Source: Rhizobium giardinii bv. giardinii H152
GTDB taxonomy: Bacteria; Pseudomonadota; Alphaproteobacteria; Rhizobiales; Rhizobiaceae
Assembly (NCBI RefSeq): GCF_000379605.1
Contig: NZ_KB902579.1
Location: 385,748 to 449,747 of the forward strand
DNA length: 64,000 nt
Direction: 5' to 3'
Shown piece by piece: positions 47,870 through 57,398 of the stretch. Numbering within the stretch: the stretch's first letter is position 1; each line of letters begins with the position of its first letter. The translations under genes and the position numbers were made by a program. The notes beneath the pieces were generated by a model, which worked only from the letters and a program-made list of their open reading frames with translations, did no database searches and had not been told where the DNA came from.

Positions 47870-48655
47870 CTATCGGTAAACCCGCTCGGAAAAAGCGCTC
47901 ATGCCTGAGCGAACCATCAGTTCGTAGAGCATCCGGCGGCTGATCGGGTTGTGGAGACGGGCAACCTTGGAGCCCAGAAATTCGGTTTCGACGTGATCGA
48001 ATGCGGCGAGATCGGCCGAGTCGGCAATCAGGCTGGTGTAGAACGCGTGGAATTCGCGGCGGCAGACATAGGTCTTGTATTTGGTCATGCAGAAGGCACA
48101 AAAGGCGCCGCCGCCCGTGCGCAGGAAATCAGCCATACCGACCGTCACCTCCGGCCAGGCAGGATTGAACGTATCGTCAAAGGCGATGACGCCGTGATCC
48201 GCAAGCGCTTCCATTGCAAGCCTGCTATCGGCCGCGACATGTCGCAGCATATGCCCGCCATCGATACTGAAGAACCGAATTTTACCGATCTTGTCAGTCA
48301 GTCGGGCTGGCTCCAGCAGCGTGCTGTCGCCTCTGATGATCATCTCTTCGTCCACGCGCATGCCGAGCCGACGCCCGTTTTCCAGAAAGCGGCTATATTG
48401 CGCGCTGCCCCCATCGACGGTCTGGCCGATGTTGAACAGGTCGATTGCCAATATCGGCGCGTCGTCTCCGCTGATCTTTCTGAGAAGAAAATACGAGCGG
48501 CCATAGAACACGCCGATCTCGGCAAGGGCGCCGGTGAAGCTTCTTTCTTGCTGACCTTGCAGGAGCGAAAGGAAAACCAGGGCGTCGGGCGGATCGATAT
48601 AGCCTTCGATCGTCTGTAGATCGTGGAAAATGAATTTCCGAATGGTTGAGGTCAT
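47870..48655 (-). CDS. Class I SAM-dependent methyltransferase
   Basis: The start at ATG 48655 gives 261 residues. GALAEIGVFYGRSYFLLRKI near residue 44 is the SAM-binding motif I, and FFSIDGGHMLRHVAADSRLAMEALADHGVIAFDDTF contains motifs II and III. This pattern is that of the Methyltransf_24 group, often found in polysaccharide or natural product loci. The substrate is unknown. A cluster of strong inverted repeats lies just upstream. Confidence 0.75.
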   Translation of the reverse strand: MTSTIRKFIFHDLQTIEGYIDPPDALVFLSLLQGQQERSFTGALAEIGVFYGRSYFLLRKISGDDAPILAIDLFNIGQTVDGGSAQYSRFLENGRRLGMRVDEEMIIRGDSTLLEPARLTDKIGKIRFFSIDGGHMLRHVAADSRLAMEALADHGVIAFDDTFNPAWPEVTVGMADFLRTGGGAFCAFCMTKYKTYVCRREFHAFYTSLIADSADLAAFDHVETEFLGSKVARLHNPISRRMLYELMVRSGMSAFSERVYR

Positions 48656-49015
48656 CGATCGCGAGTCCGGTTGATTTGAGCCAAGAGATCGAATGGAATT
48701 CGCACGGAGCCGACAGCCGCCAGATGGAACGTCAGGCTCCGTGCGGCTCAAAAGCCTTGAGCCGACGAATTTAATTTGCACTGCAGCAAAGTTCATAAGT
48801 TAGGCCAATATGGGGCCACCAAGCGGCCGAAGCACGCACTTATGCCATCTTGCGTTGCATCAATGATGAATTGCGCGCGCGTGTGATCGGCTCCGATTGC
48901 TTTGAAGGCGATGCTCGGGCTGGCTGCGTCATGGCAGCTGCTCAGGCTTGCGGCCGGCATGACAATCGTCGTGATCCGGTGATTCTTGGCTTTGAAAGGG
49001 GCGCTTGATGTCGGC
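48656..49015. other. Intergenic region with clustered inverted repeats
   Basis: I support no gene in these 360 nt. An 11-bp perfect inverted repeat (48701-48711 with 48735-48745) is immediately followed by a second hairpin (48745-48751 with 48757-48763). The rest, 48830-49015, has an open minus frame without recognisable features. Confidence 0.5.
48701..48763. repeat. Adjacent inverted repeats upstream of the methyltransferase
   Basis: CGCACGGAGCC and GGCTCCGTGCG form an 11-bp stem with a 23-nt loop, and GGCTCAA/TTGAGCC forms a 7-bp stem right after it. A TTGAGCC-like copy recurs near 48676. There is no T-run, so a terminator is unlikely. A mobile-element scar or RNA leader is possible. Confidence 0.55.
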
Positions 49016-49570
49016 TCAGGGGCGAAGCCGGCTGAGAAACTGCGCAAAGACCATCGTGCCTTCCGGCCACGGACCGTGACCCGATTCGGCGTTGATGTGG
49101 CCGGACTCGCCGGCATCGACCAGCAGCGCGCCCCAGGCGTTGGCGATATCGCCGGCATGATCGTATGATCCGAACGGATCGTTGCGGCTTGCGATCACCA
49201 TGCTTGGGAACGGCAGCGGATCGCGCGGGTAGGGGCCGAACGTCATCAGATGCTTTGGCCGGATTTTCGGGTTTGTCACTTCCGGCGGGGCAACGAGGAA
49301 AGCGCCGGCAATCTTCTTTTGCGCGTGCGGCAGGGCATGAATGGCTGTCGCGACGCCGAGCGAATGGGCAACGATAACAACAGGCTTGGTCGCCGCGTTG
49401 ATATCTTCGATCATCCGCTTGACCCAGTCTTCGCGGACAGGCTTTGACCATTCCGCCTGTTCGACGCGGCGCGCGGAGGCAAGCTTGTTCTGCCACCGCG
49501 TCTGCCAATGGTCCGGGCCTGAGTTGGTGTAACCGGGAACGATCAGGATATCTGCTTCAGATGCTTTCAT
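49016..49570 (-). CDS. RBBP9/YdeN-like alpha/beta hydrolase
   Basis: The start at ATG 49570 (MKASEADILIVPGYTNSGPDHWQTRW) gives 184 residues. The nucleophile elbow is VVIVAHSLGVATAIHAL (Ser in HSLG). A C-terminal His occurs in ESGHINAESGHGPWPEG. These define the small serine hydrolases of the RBBP9 family. Substrate unknown. A frame extension to 49678 exists but is not conserved in character. Confidence 0.88.
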   Translation of the reverse strand: MKASEADILIVPGYTNSGPDHWQTRWQNKLASARRVEQAEWSKPVREDWVKRMIEDINAATKPVVIVAHSLGVATAIHALPHAQKKIAGAFLVAPPEVTNPKIRPKHLMTFGPYPRDPLPFPSMVIASRNDPFGSYDHAGDIANAWGALLVDAGESGHINAESGHGPWPEGTMVFAQFLSRLRP

Positions 49571-49796
49571 AATAACCGCGATTTGTGCCCGAGGCCGGCG
49601 GAAGTCAAGTGAAAGAGACGCAGATCTGGTATATGCTCGGTGCACGGGATGATTGGTCACGACGTTCCGTGACGGCAAATGCCGCCAATATCGGGAGCAT
49701 TGGATTGGGGTCAGCGATGCCGAGATCCCCTCGAACCGGAAATACTGATTGTTCTCGAATGACGTGACGACGCGTGTTCAAGGAGGAGAATTGGTC

Positions 49797-50618
49797 ATGA
49801 CAACATTCCATGTATTGGCAGGATCCAGCACCACTATCGAGCATCCGGTAATTCGCAAGATCGGCATAGCCGATGTCTTCGACGCGTTGCGTCTCGGCTG
49901 GCAGGACTTCAATGCCAAGCCGTCTCACTACGTCTTTCTCTGCCTGATATACCCGATCGCAGGTGTCGTGCTTGCCACATGGAGTTCGGGCGCCAACATG
50001 TTGCCGATTCTCTATCCGCTGGCTTCCGGGTTTGCCCTGCTCGGCCCGGTGGCAGCCATCGGTCTCTATGAGATCAGCCGGCGGCGCGAAAAGGGGATGA
50101 ACACCTCTTGGCGTCACGCTTTCGATGTTCGCCGTTCGCCGGCCTTGCCGTCGATCATCGCTCTGGCCTTCATGTTGTTCGTGCTGTTCGTCGCCTGGCT
50201 GCTCGTTGCCCAGTCGCTTTATGTGCAGATGTTCGGTGATGTGCCGCCGGCATCGATTTCCGCCTTCGCCAACCAGGTTTTCGGAACGGAACAGGGGTGG
50301 AACCTCATCCTGGTCGGCAACGCCGTCGGCTTCGTCTTTGCCGTGATCGTGCTGTCGACCGTCGTCGTATCGTTCCCGCTGCTGCTCGACAGGGATGTCG
50401 GCGCCGTGGCAGCGGTCGAGACCTCCGTGCGGGCAACGCTGACCAATCCGGTTCCGGTTGCCGTGTGGGGGCTGATCGTAGCGGGAGGTCTCGTCCTCGG
50501 TTCGATCCCGGTCTTCGTCGGTCTTGCCGTCATCATGCCGATCCTTGGCCATGCGACGTGGCATCTCTATCGCAAGCTGGTGGTTGCGCCGGAGACCAAA
50601 CAAGGCGCAGCGATCTGA
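49797..50618 (+). CDS. DUF2189 integral membrane protein
   Basis: The ATG at 49797 follows GGAGGAGAA. The 273-residue protein begins with ADVFDALRLGWQDFNAKPSHYVFLCLIYPIAGVVLA, typical of DUF2189. About six transmembrane helices follow, with the conserved PLLLDRDVGAVAAVETSVRATLTNP near residue 210. Function unknown. Confidence 0.85.
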   Translation: MTTFHVLAGSSTTIEHPVIRKIGIADVFDALRLGWQDFNAKPSHYVFLCLIYPIAGVVLATWSSGANMLPILYPLASGFALLGPVAAIGLYEISRRREKGMNTSWRHAFDVRRSPALPSIIALAFMLFVLFVAWLLVAQSLYVQMFGDVPPASISAFANQVFGTEQGWNLILVGNAVGFVFAVIVLSTVVVSFPLLLDRDVGAVAAVETSVRATLTNPVPVAVWGLIVAGGLVLGSIPVFVGLAVIMPILGHATWHLYRKLVVAPETKQGAAI

Positions 50619-50626
50619 AAACGAAC

Positions 50627-50647
50627 GTGCCGCCCGGACGGCGGCAC
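50627..50647. terminator. Hairpin between DUF2189 and PilZ genes
   Basis: An 8-bp stem GTGCCGCC/GGCGGCAC (50627-50634, 50640-50647) is followed on the plus side by CTT. It lies between converging genes. Confidence 0.5.
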
Positions 50648-50670
50648 CTTCGGTCTGATGATGCATCCGC

Positions 50671-50976
50671 CTAGCGGAAATATTTGAAATAGGACGAAAT
50701 CTGTGCCGCGGTATTTGACGACGGGTCGAGACGAATGCCGATCTTGTCGCCGCGATACCATTTCACGACGCCTGTAAGATGGCCGAATTCGCTGCTTTCG
50801 ATCGACACGTCCTGACCGGTCTTGGCATTGATGTCGAAATAGAGCTGGAAACAAATTCCGGCTGCCGAAAGGTCTTTGACGATCCCGCGGCTCGATCCGC
50901 CCTTGCAGGTCACGGTGCCGGTGAATGTGGTTGTCGTGCGCGCCACCTTGCGTTCGATCGTCTGCTGATACGGCAT
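50671..50976 (-). CDS. PilZ domain protein
   Basis: The 101-residue single-domain protein has RKVAR near the N-terminus and DLSAAGICFQL about 25 residues later. These match the RxxxR and D/NxSxxG cyclic-di-GMP binding motifs of PilZ. It would act as a c-di-GMP receptor; the partner is unknown. Confidence 0.8.
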   Translation of the reverse strand: MPYQQTIERKVARTTTTFTGTVTCKGGSSRGIVKDLSAAGICFQLYFDINAKTGQDVSIESSEFGHLTGVVKWYRGDKIGIRLDPSSNTAAQISSYFKYFR

Positions 50977-51103
50977 GCCCCAGCGCCCTCCTAATAGTTT
51001 GCTCGTTTGCCGCAGCCTCGCACGGAAGACTGACGAAAAGCTTGAGAAAACCGTTCAAAATGGAGCGATGTGGGCCGAAACCGGACACCCTGCGCGAGGG
51101 GAA

Positions 51104-51126
51104 CGGGGAGCCGCCTCGGCTCCCCG
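51104..51126 (-). terminator. Hairpin after purB
   Basis: A 10-bp perfect stem (51104-51113 with 51117-51126) with a CCT loop lies 48 nt past the purB stop. There is no T-run, but the stem is very stable. Confidence 0.55.
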
Positions 51127-51173
51127 TGTCGCCCAGAAGTAAAGACCTAAGGGCCGCATCGCGGCCTGTGGCG

Positions 51174-52475
51174 TCAACCGAAAACGCGATTGAAGATCGT
51201 ATCGACGTGCTTCGTGTGATACCCGAGATCGAATTTCTCGCGGATATCCGCTTCCGGCAGGAAGGCCCGGACTTCGTTGTCGGCAAGCAACTCTTCAAGG
51301 AAATCCTTGCCCTGTTCCCAGACCTTCATGGCGTTACGCTGAACGAGGCGATAGGCATCCTCGCGCGAGGCACCGGCCTGCGTCAGCGCCAAGAGGACGC
51401 GCTGGGAGTGAACAAGCCCGCGGAATTTGTTCATGTTCTTCATCATGTTGTCGGGATAGACGAGCAGTTTGTCGATGACGCCCGTCAGGCGCGCAAGCGC
51501 GAAGTCGAGCGTTACCGTGGCGTCCGGGCCGATCATACGCTCGACGGAGGAGTGGGAAATATCCCGCTCGTGCCACAAGGCGACGTTTTCCATGGCCGGC
51601 AGGGCGAAGGCGCGCACCATGCGCGACAGGCCGGTGAGGTTCTCCGTCAGCACCGGGTTACGCTTGTGCGGCATGGCCGACGAACCCTTCTGGCCCGGCG
51701 AGAAATATTCCTCGGCTTCGAGCACCTCGGTGCGCTGCAGGTGACGGATTTCCGTTGCAAGACGTTCGATGCTCGACGCAATGACGCCGAGGGTGGCGAA
51801 ATACATCGCATGACGATCGCGCGGGATAACCTGGGTCGAGACCGGTTCGGCCGACAGCCCCATCGCCTTGGCGACGTGTTCCTCGACGCGCGGATCGATA
51901 TTGGCGAAGGTGCCGACGGCGCCGGAAATGGCGCAAGTGGCGATTTCCTCACGGGCGGCGATCAGACGCTTCTTGCAGCGCTCGAACTCGGCGTAGGCGA
52001 GCGCCAGCTTGATGCCGAAGGTGGTCGGCTCCGCGTGGATCCCGTGCGAACGGCCGATCGTCACCGTGTCCTTGTGTTCGAAGGCCCGGCGCTTCAGTGC
52101 TTCCAGCAGTTTGTCGAGATCGGCAAGCAGCAGGTCGCTGGCCTTGACGAGCTGCACGTTGAAGCAGGTGTCGAGCACATCGGAAGAGGTCATGCCCTGA
52201 TGCACGAAACGCGCATCCGGACCGACGATCTCGGCAAGATGCGTGAGGAACGCGATGACGTCATGCTTCGTAATGGCTTCGATTTCGTCGATGCGCTCGA
52301 CGTCGAAGGTCGCCGCGCCGCCCCGTTCCCAAATGGTCTTTGCCGCTTCCTTCGGGATCACGCCGAGTTCGGCGAGCGCGTCGCAGGCGTGCGCCTCGAT
52401 TTCGAACCAGATGCGGAATTTGGTTTCGGGCGACCAGATGGCCACCATTTCCGGCCGGGAGTAACGGGGGATCAT
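51174..52475 (-). CDS. purB: Adenylosuccinate lyase
   Basis: PurB cleaves SAICAR and adenylosuccinate in purine synthesis. The 433-residue protein has the fumarase/aspartase signature GSSAMPHKRNP near residue 262, TIGRSHGIHAEPTTFG near 140 and QGMTSSDVLDTCFNVQL. It is the last gene of an operon starting with rpe; a 62-nt gap precedes it. Confidence 0.97.
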   Translation of the reverse strand: MIPRYSRPEMVAIWSPETKFRIWFEIEAHACDALAELGVIPKEAAKTIWERGGAATFDVERIDEIEAITKHDVIAFLTHLAEIVGPDARFVHQGMTSSDVLDTCFNVQLVKASDLLLADLDKLLEALKRRAFEHKDTVTIGRSHGIHAEPTTFGIKLALAYAEFERCKKRLIAAREEIATCAISGAVGTFANIDPRVEEHVAKAMGLSAEPVSTQVIPRDRHAMYFATLGVIASSIERLATEIRHLQRTEVLEAEEYFSPGQKGSSAMPHKRNPVLTENLTGLSRMVRAFALPAMENVALWHERDISHSSVERMIGPDATVTLDFALARLTGVIDKLLVYPDNMMKNMNKFRGLVHSQRVLLALTQAGASREDAYRLVQRNAMKVWEQGKDFLEELLADNEVRAFLPEADIREKFDLGYHTKHVDTIFNRVFG

Positions 52476-52537
52476 GGGCTTTCAGCTTTCGTCAAAGGTG
52501 GAGTTGGCTGAGCCTCTAGCAAAGATGGCAGGCAATC

Positions 52538-53092
52538 TCAACGCTGCTGATCAGGCATCTTGCGGGCCAGCCAGAAACTGGCGGCTGCCAGGACAGCAAA
52601 TCCGACCGGCAGATAGAGGCGAATGCCCATGACGATGAACTGATAGACGGCGCCGGCCGAGGTGAAACCGAACTGATAAAACCAGGTCAACGTACCGGCG
52701 GGGGCATGCCAGCGGGCGTAGAAGCTCCGGTAATCCAAGGCAAACAGGAAAGCCGTTGCGGCGATAGTGCAGACGGTCAAGCAGAGAAAGAAGGCGGCAA
52801 AGCGCGTTTCGCTGGCGCGGCCCTGCGCAAAGAAGCCGCCGAGAACGAGGGCGAAAGGCCAGGCGATCAGCCCGCCGAGGAAGAACAGCAGGAGAATGCT
52901 GTAGAAATGGGAGGTTTCGGCACCGTTGCGCAGATAGAGCGCGGCAAGCGCCGACAGCGCCATCATCGCACCCCAGATCGGTGCGCCAAGAAGAATGTCC
53001 CGCGCGCCCGGAAGGGCTGCCAGAAACCTCCGGGCCGTGCGCCGCATCAAGCTTGGATGATGTTTTGCCCGGGAGACCTGAACTTGATTCAT
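52538..53092 (-). CDS. Membrane protein of unknown function
   Basis: The 184-residue product starts at ATG 53092 inside an ATGA overlap with the DUF2259 gene. It has about four transmembrane helices (APIWGAMMALSALAALYL, FYSILLLFFLGGLIAWPFALVLGGFF, FAAFFLCLTVCTIAATAFLFAL, and FIVMGIRLYLPVGFAVLAAASFWLA). No family recognised. Conserved position between rpe and purB would be informative. Confidence 0.7.
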   Translation of the reverse strand: MNQVQVSRAKHHPSLMRRTARRFLAALPGARDILLGAPIWGAMMALSALAALYLRNGAETSHFYSILLLFFLGGLIAWPFALVLGGFFAQGRASETRFAAFFLCLTVCTIAATAFLFALDYRSFYARWHAPAGTLTWFYQFGFTSAGAVYQFIVMGIRLYLPVGFAVLAAASFWLARKMPDQQR

Positions 53093-53826
53093 GGCGCCGC
53101 AGGCACCGGAACGGCGATCCAGCGACCGTCGCTTCCCTCGAAACCGAAGCTCAATACCTGTACCAGAACGATATGGACGGGATCCCGGCCGGTCGGGTGA
53201 TGGATCACGACGCCGCCGATCCGGTAACCGGTCGGGCATCCGCGGCTCTCGGGGATGGCCGCATCGGTGTGGAGGACGCGATCCGATGCCTGGCCATCTT
53301 CGGTTTCGAAGGCAAGGCTGAAGCCGAGCGATTGCGGCGTCACATCGTTGCAGCGCGCAGATGGTTGCAGCGCGATTTCCTTCAGCGCCAGCGTGAAGAT
53401 GCCACCCACCGGCGGCTTGACAGCATATTGCCGATAGGCGAGCCGATGCGCCGGCGCTTCGGTCTCGGTGACGGGATTGAAGGCCGCCATCAAGCCCGGA
53501 TTGGCTGTCATGTCGTAGCGATCGACGAGGACCGCCGCTTTCGCCTGCGTCTGCGCCCGAACCTCGGCAAGACCGGCTTGCTCGTCGTCGATCCGCACGC
53601 GGATCGGCGTGCCCGGCAGGAACGTATCCTTGCGCGTGTCGATGAAGAAGATGTTGGAGAAGGGAAAGCCGGAGCCGTCCTGGACGCCATATTCCTCAAA
53701 GGCGAAAACGCTGCCATCCGGCGAAAAGCCGATGGCCTGGAACGAGGCGATATCGCCGGCGCAGGCCACCTCGGTCATCAAGGCCGAGGCAAAAACCGCA
53801 GCAGCGATCCCGCCTGTAAATTTCAC
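53089..53826 (-). CDS. DUF2259 secreted protein
   Basis: The 245-residue protein has a signal peptide ending near EVACAGD. It then shows [39 protein letters not shown], the start of the DUF2259 domain. It is a predicted periplasmic protein of unknown role. It overlaps both rpe upstream and the membrane protein downstream by 4 nt. Confidence 0.82.
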   Translation of the reverse strand: MKFTGGIAAAVFASALMTEVACAGDIASFQAIGFSPDGSVFAFEEYGVQDGSGFPFSNIFFIDTRKDTFLPGTPIRVRIDDEQAGLAEVRAQTQAKAAVLVDRYDMTANPGLMAAFNPVTETEAPAHRLAYRQYAVKPPVGGIFTLALKEIALQPSARCNDVTPQSLGFSLAFETEDGQASDRVLHTDAAIPESRGCPTGYRIGGVVIHHPTGRDPVHIVLVQVLSFGFEGSDGRWIAVPVPAAP

Positions 53827-54500
53827 CCGCGTGCTCCCTCGGCATTGGCGCGCAGAGTGTCGATGGTTTTGCGATAGGCGTCAACATGGCCACCGCCGAA
53901 GACCGCCGAGCCTGCCACGAAGACGTTGGCACCGGCCGAAGCGGGGAGAGCGATCGTGTCGACCGTGATGCCGCCATCGACCTGGAGATCAATCGGACGA
54001 TCGCCGATCATCGTCCGGATGCGGCGGATCTTTTCTTCCATCGCCGCAATGAACTTCTGGCCGCCGAAGCCGGGATTGACGGTCATCACCAGAATGAGGT
54101 CGAGCTTGTCAAGCAGGTAGTCGAGAACGCTTTCGGACGTTGCAGGATTGATCGAAACGCCGGCCTTCTTGCCGAGCGCCTTGATCGCCTGCAGCGAGCG
54201 ATCGAGATGCGGGCCTGCCTCTGCATGCACGGTGATGCTGTCGCAGCCAGCCTTGGCAAAGGCTTCGAGATAGGGGTCGGCCGGCGCGATCATCAGATGG
54301 CAGTCGAAGTAGGCGTCGGTGTGGGGACGCAGCGACTTGATGATGTCCGGGCCGAAGGAAATGTTCGGCACGAAATGACCGTCCATGATGTCGAGATGGA
54401 TCCAATCGGCGCCGGCGGCGACGACATCGCGCACTTCCTGCCCGAGTTTGGCATAGTCGGCGGCGAGAATTGACGGGGCGATCCGGATAGGCAGGGGCAT
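53823..54500 (-). CDS. rpe: Ribulose-phosphate 3-epimerase
   Basis: Rpe interconverts ribulose 5-phosphate and xylulose 5-phosphate. The 225-residue TIM barrel starts [20 protein letters not shown]. It carries [17 protein letters not shown] near residue 36, [15 protein letters not shown] near 140 and LQVDGGI. Upstream in-frame codons to 54557 are not conserved. It leads the operon rpe-DUF2259-membrane protein-purB and supplies pentose phosphate metabolism, which feeds PRPP and hence purines. Confidence 0.96.
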   Translation of the reverse strand: MPLPIRIAPSILAADYAKLGQEVRDVVAAGADWIHLDIMDGHFVPNISFGPDIIKSLRPHTDAYFDCHLMIAPADPYLEAFAKAGCDSITVHAEAGPHLDRSLQAIKALGKKAGVSINPATSESVLDYLLDKLDLILVMTVNPGFGGQKFIAAMEEKIRRIRTMIGDRPIDLQVDGGITVDTIALPASAGANVFVAGSAVFGGGHVDAYRKTIDTLRANAEGARG

Positions 54501-54580
54501 GATGCTGGGCTCCAAAACTGTTTTGCGGCCAATAACACTGCTCATCGCTGCAAACAATGTTAGCGAACGCCGCTTCGACG

Positions 54581-55597
54581 TTATGTTGCGCTGTCTCTGG
54601 TCGACCAGGCTGGCAGAAGATCGTTCTCGGCAGCGGTCGCATCGTGGATGCCACGTGCGATCGCGCGGGCCATGGTGGACGCCGCAGCAGCGCCGAGATC
54701 GATGAAGTCCTGCACGGAAACGGTCTTTCCGTTCGTCCCCGTCGCCAGTGCGAAGACGAGATCGCCGTCGAGCGGCGTGTGCGATGGCCAGAGCGCCCGC
54801 GAAAAACCGTCATGGGCTGATATCGCCAGCCTCTTCGCTTCCGCCTTCGTCAGAACCGCATCGGTGGCGATGACGGCGATGGTGGTGTTTTGCGTTTCGC
54901 GCTGCCCGGTGCGGAACTTGATGCGCAGCTCGCGGGCATCCTGCGGGAAGGGCTGCGGCATGCCGAGCCCGCCGAATTCCACGCCTTCTTCGAACGGGGC
55001 CGCCCAGAAATGCCGGGTATCGCCGATGGTTGCGGAGCCGAGCGCGTTGACGGCAACCAGCGCGCCGATGGTGATGCCGTTGTCCATCACCGTCGAGGCC
55101 GTGCCGAGGCCGCCCTTGAAGGTCGCGGTGAGCGCGCCGGTGCCGGCTCCCGCAGTGCCCGTCATGAAATCCTCAGATGCCGCCTGTACCGCCTGATAAC
55201 CGAGTTCGCGATAGTGCGGATACCGGCCCCAGTCCTTGTCGCCGCCGTTGATCAGGTCGAACAGGATGGCGGCGGGGACGATCGGAATACGCAACGGGCC
55301 GACGGCGAAGCCGCGTCCCATTTCGCGCAAGCCCGCCTGAACCCCCGATGCCGCGTCGAGACCGTAAGCCGAGCCGCCGGACAGGACCACCGCATCGACC
55401 GTCTGCACCGTGTTGTGCGGATCGAGCAGGTCCGTCTCCCGCGTGCCGGGGGCACCGCCGAGCACCTGCACGGCGGCGACGGCTGGCTGATCGCAAAGGA
55501 CAACGGAAACGCCGGATTTCAGACGGTGATCCTCGGCGTTGCCGACCCTGAGGCCTTCGACATCGGTAATCGAATTTTTTGGGCCGGGGCGCATCAT
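54581..55597 (-). CDS. P1 family (DmpA/S58) peptidase
   Basis: The 338-residue protein starts at ATG 55597, overlapping the upstream stop. N-terminal nucleophile aminopeptidases of this family self-cleave before a Ser/Thr in a GxL-type sequence; here [18 protein letters not shown] and [22 protein letters not shown] fit. [13 protein letters not shown] at the N-terminus is a strong signature. It may process D-amino-acid or beta-peptides. It is coupled to a substrate-binding protein gene. Confidence 0.88.
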   Translation of the reverse strand: MMRPGPKNSITDVEGLRVGNAEDHRLKSGVSVVLCDQPAVAAVQVLGGAPGTRETDLLDPHNTVQTVDAVVLSGGSAYGLDAASGVQAGLREMGRGFAVGPLRIPIVPAAILFDLINGGDKDWGRYPHYRELGYQAVQAASEDFMTGTAGAGTGALTATFKGGLGTASTVMDNGITIGALVAVNALGSATIGDTRHFWAAPFEEGVEFGGLGMPQPFPQDARELRIKFRTGQRETQNTTIAVIATDAVLTKAEAKRLAISAHDGFSRALWPSHTPLDGDLVFALATGTNGKTVSVQDFIDLGAAAASTMARAIARGIHDATAAENDLLPAWSTRDSAT

Positions 55598-56682
55598 TCG
55601 GTTCCCGTGGCGGTCGGAGCGGGGACGAACCGTCCGTCCCGCCACTGGAGCAGCCGGTAGGGATTGTCCGCCAGTTCATGGTCTGCGTTGAAGCGGATCG
55701 GGCCGATCGCCGTCGGATAGGGACCTTTGAGAAGCGCCTCGATAAGCGGCGTGTCGTCTTTGCCGGCCTGGTCCTTTACCTGCTCCAGAAGGGCGACGGC
55801 GGAAAATGCCGGCAAAACATAGCCTTCGGGAATGAGCTTGGCCGCCGTCATCGCGTCGCTTGCGACCTTCGCCTCCGGCAGGACAGCGTAATCCGGTAAT
55901 GATACCGCCAGTACGCCGTTTGCCAGCGCAACGGGCTGATCGGCTGCATTCAGGGCTTCACCACCCATCAGCGTCAGCGCAACCTGTTCGGAGGCGGCAT
56001 CGCGGGCGATGATGGCCGTGTCAGCCCGATCTCCGCCGGTGAATACATGTGTCGCGCCGCTCTTTGCCAATCGCCGCACCAGGCTCACCTGCTGCTCCTG
56101 CGCCGGCCGGTAGGTATCGGAAAACACCGGCGTCAGTCCGACTTCGGCCAGTGCCACACGTACGCTTTCCACCAACTCGCGCCCATGGATCGTCCCGTCC
56201 TCGATCAGCGCAAGCGGTTCGTTCTTCCAGCGTGACAGGATGATCTCTGTGACCTTGGTTGCTTCCATCCGGGCGCTGGGCACGAGACGGAAGAGCGGCC
56301 ACTTCTTTTTCAGCGCGTCCTCCATCAGGACGTCGGAACGCACGCTGAGCGTCAATGCAGGAATACCGGCCTCGGCGAGCGCGGGAAGCGTTGCCTCGAG
56401 GCTTTCCGTGCACAGAAACCCGATCGCGGCTTCCGCGCCGCTGGAAAGCAGCGCCTTCTTGAGATTTTCCGCGTCGCTCGGTTCGCAGGTTTCCGGGATT
56501 GAGATGATCTCCGACCCGCGATCGTCGGCCTGGAAGCGCGCGCCGTCGAGCATCTGCTTTCCGAGCATCGCGAACGGTCCTTCAACCGGCGCGACGACCG
56601 CGATCTTCACGCCTGCCGCCAGCGCTGGAGCGGCCTGCACCGATCCGGCAATGAGGAGGCTTGCGACAATCGAACGGAACAT
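55594..56682 (-). CDS. ABC-type substrate-binding protein, branched-chain amino acid family
   Basis: From ATG 56682 the 362 residues begin with a signal peptide (MFRSIVASLLIAGSVQAAPALAA). The periplasmic-binding fold type I follows: VKIAVVAPVEGPFAMLGKQMLDGARFQADD, then GFLCTESLEATLPALAEAGIPALT and GATHVFTGGDRADTAIIARDA. No permease or ATPase gene lies beside it. It is coupled to the P1 peptidase, so it may present a peptide or be a sensor. Confidence 0.85.
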   Translation of the reverse strand: MFRSIVASLLIAGSVQAAPALAAGVKIAVVAPVEGPFAMLGKQMLDGARFQADDRGSEIISIPETCEPSDAENLKKALLSSGAEAAIGFLCTESLEATLPALAEAGIPALTLSVRSDVLMEDALKKKWPLFRLVPSARMEATKVTEIILSRWKNEPLALIEDGTIHGRELVESVRVALAEVGLTPVFSDTYRPAQEQQVSLVRRLAKSGATHVFTGGDRADTAIIARDAASEQVALTLMGGEALNAADQPVALANGVLAVSLPDYAVLPEAKVASDAMTAAKLIPEGYVLPAFSAVALLEQVKDQAGKDDTPLIEALLKGPYPTAIGPIRFNADHELADNPYRLLQWRDGRFVPAPTATGTE

Positions 56683-56865
56683 GTGTTTTTCCAGGTGGAT
56701 AATGCGCATGTTTTAAAGAAGTGGCCGAGGGCGTCAAAGGAAAAGATCGTGACCTTCGCCGCCTGAACGGCAATTGCCGCGCGGGACCCAAGAAAAATCG
56801 GCCGATGGCTTTCATATTTTGTCGCAGCGTCTATGTGTAAAACGAATACCGATCTGGAGACTGCC

Positions 56866-57360
56866 GTGTTGGACAAGACCCAACTGGACCCGCTGACCTA
56901 CCGCGATGCCATGAGCCGGCTGGCCGGCCACGTTCATATCGTGACTGCAGCGCATGAAGGCGAACGCCGCGGTGTGACGATCACTGCGGCATGCTCTGTG
57001 TCGGACAAGCCCGCGACACTGCTTGTCTGCCTCAATGGGGCCAACCCGAGAAATGATATCTTCGCGCGCAGCGGCAGCTTTGCCCTCAATTTGCTCGGCG
57101 CCGACCAGATGGATCTCGCCCATGTCTTTTCCGGCCGCAATAGCATCGCTCCTGCCGAACGATTTGAACATGGCACATGGGATGAATTGAAAACAGGCTC
57201 GCCTATTCTTCGCGAGGCCGTCGCCGCCTTCGATTGCCGGTTGATCGACGTCAAGACGGTCGCTACGCACATCGTGCTGTTCGGTGAGGTCGTGGCCGTC
57301 ACCCTCGGCGTACAAAAACCGGCACTCGTCTACCTCGATCGGGATTATCGCACGCTGTAG
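56866..57360 (+). CDS. Flavin reductase family protein
   Basis: The likely start is GTG 56866 (GGAG at 56856-56859); an upstream in-frame ATG at 56833 lacks a ribosome-binding site, and TTG 56869 is also possible. The roughly 164-residue protein has the split-barrel motif GVTITAACSVSDKPATLLVCLNGANPRNDIF. FALNLLGADQ binds flavin. Such enzymes supply reduced FMN to monooxygenases, though none is adjacent. Confidence 0.82.
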   Translation: MLDKTQLDPLTYRDAMSRLAGHVHIVTAAHEGERRGVTITAACSVSDKPATLLVCLNGANPRNDIFARSGSFALNLLGADQMDLAHVFSGRNSIAPAERFEHGTWDELKTGSPILREAVAAFDCRLIDVKTVATHIVLFGEVVAVTLGVQKPALVYLDRDYRTL

Positions 57361-57398
57361 ACGCCCTTTGGAGCCCGAGTAAATAGGCTGAAAGGCTG

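Noticed and set aside
48793-49158. Minus-strand frame of 121 codons between the methyltransferase and the hydrolase
   Set aside because: Its first half is antisense-frame sequence of the hydrolase and the remainder has no start with a ribosome-binding site.
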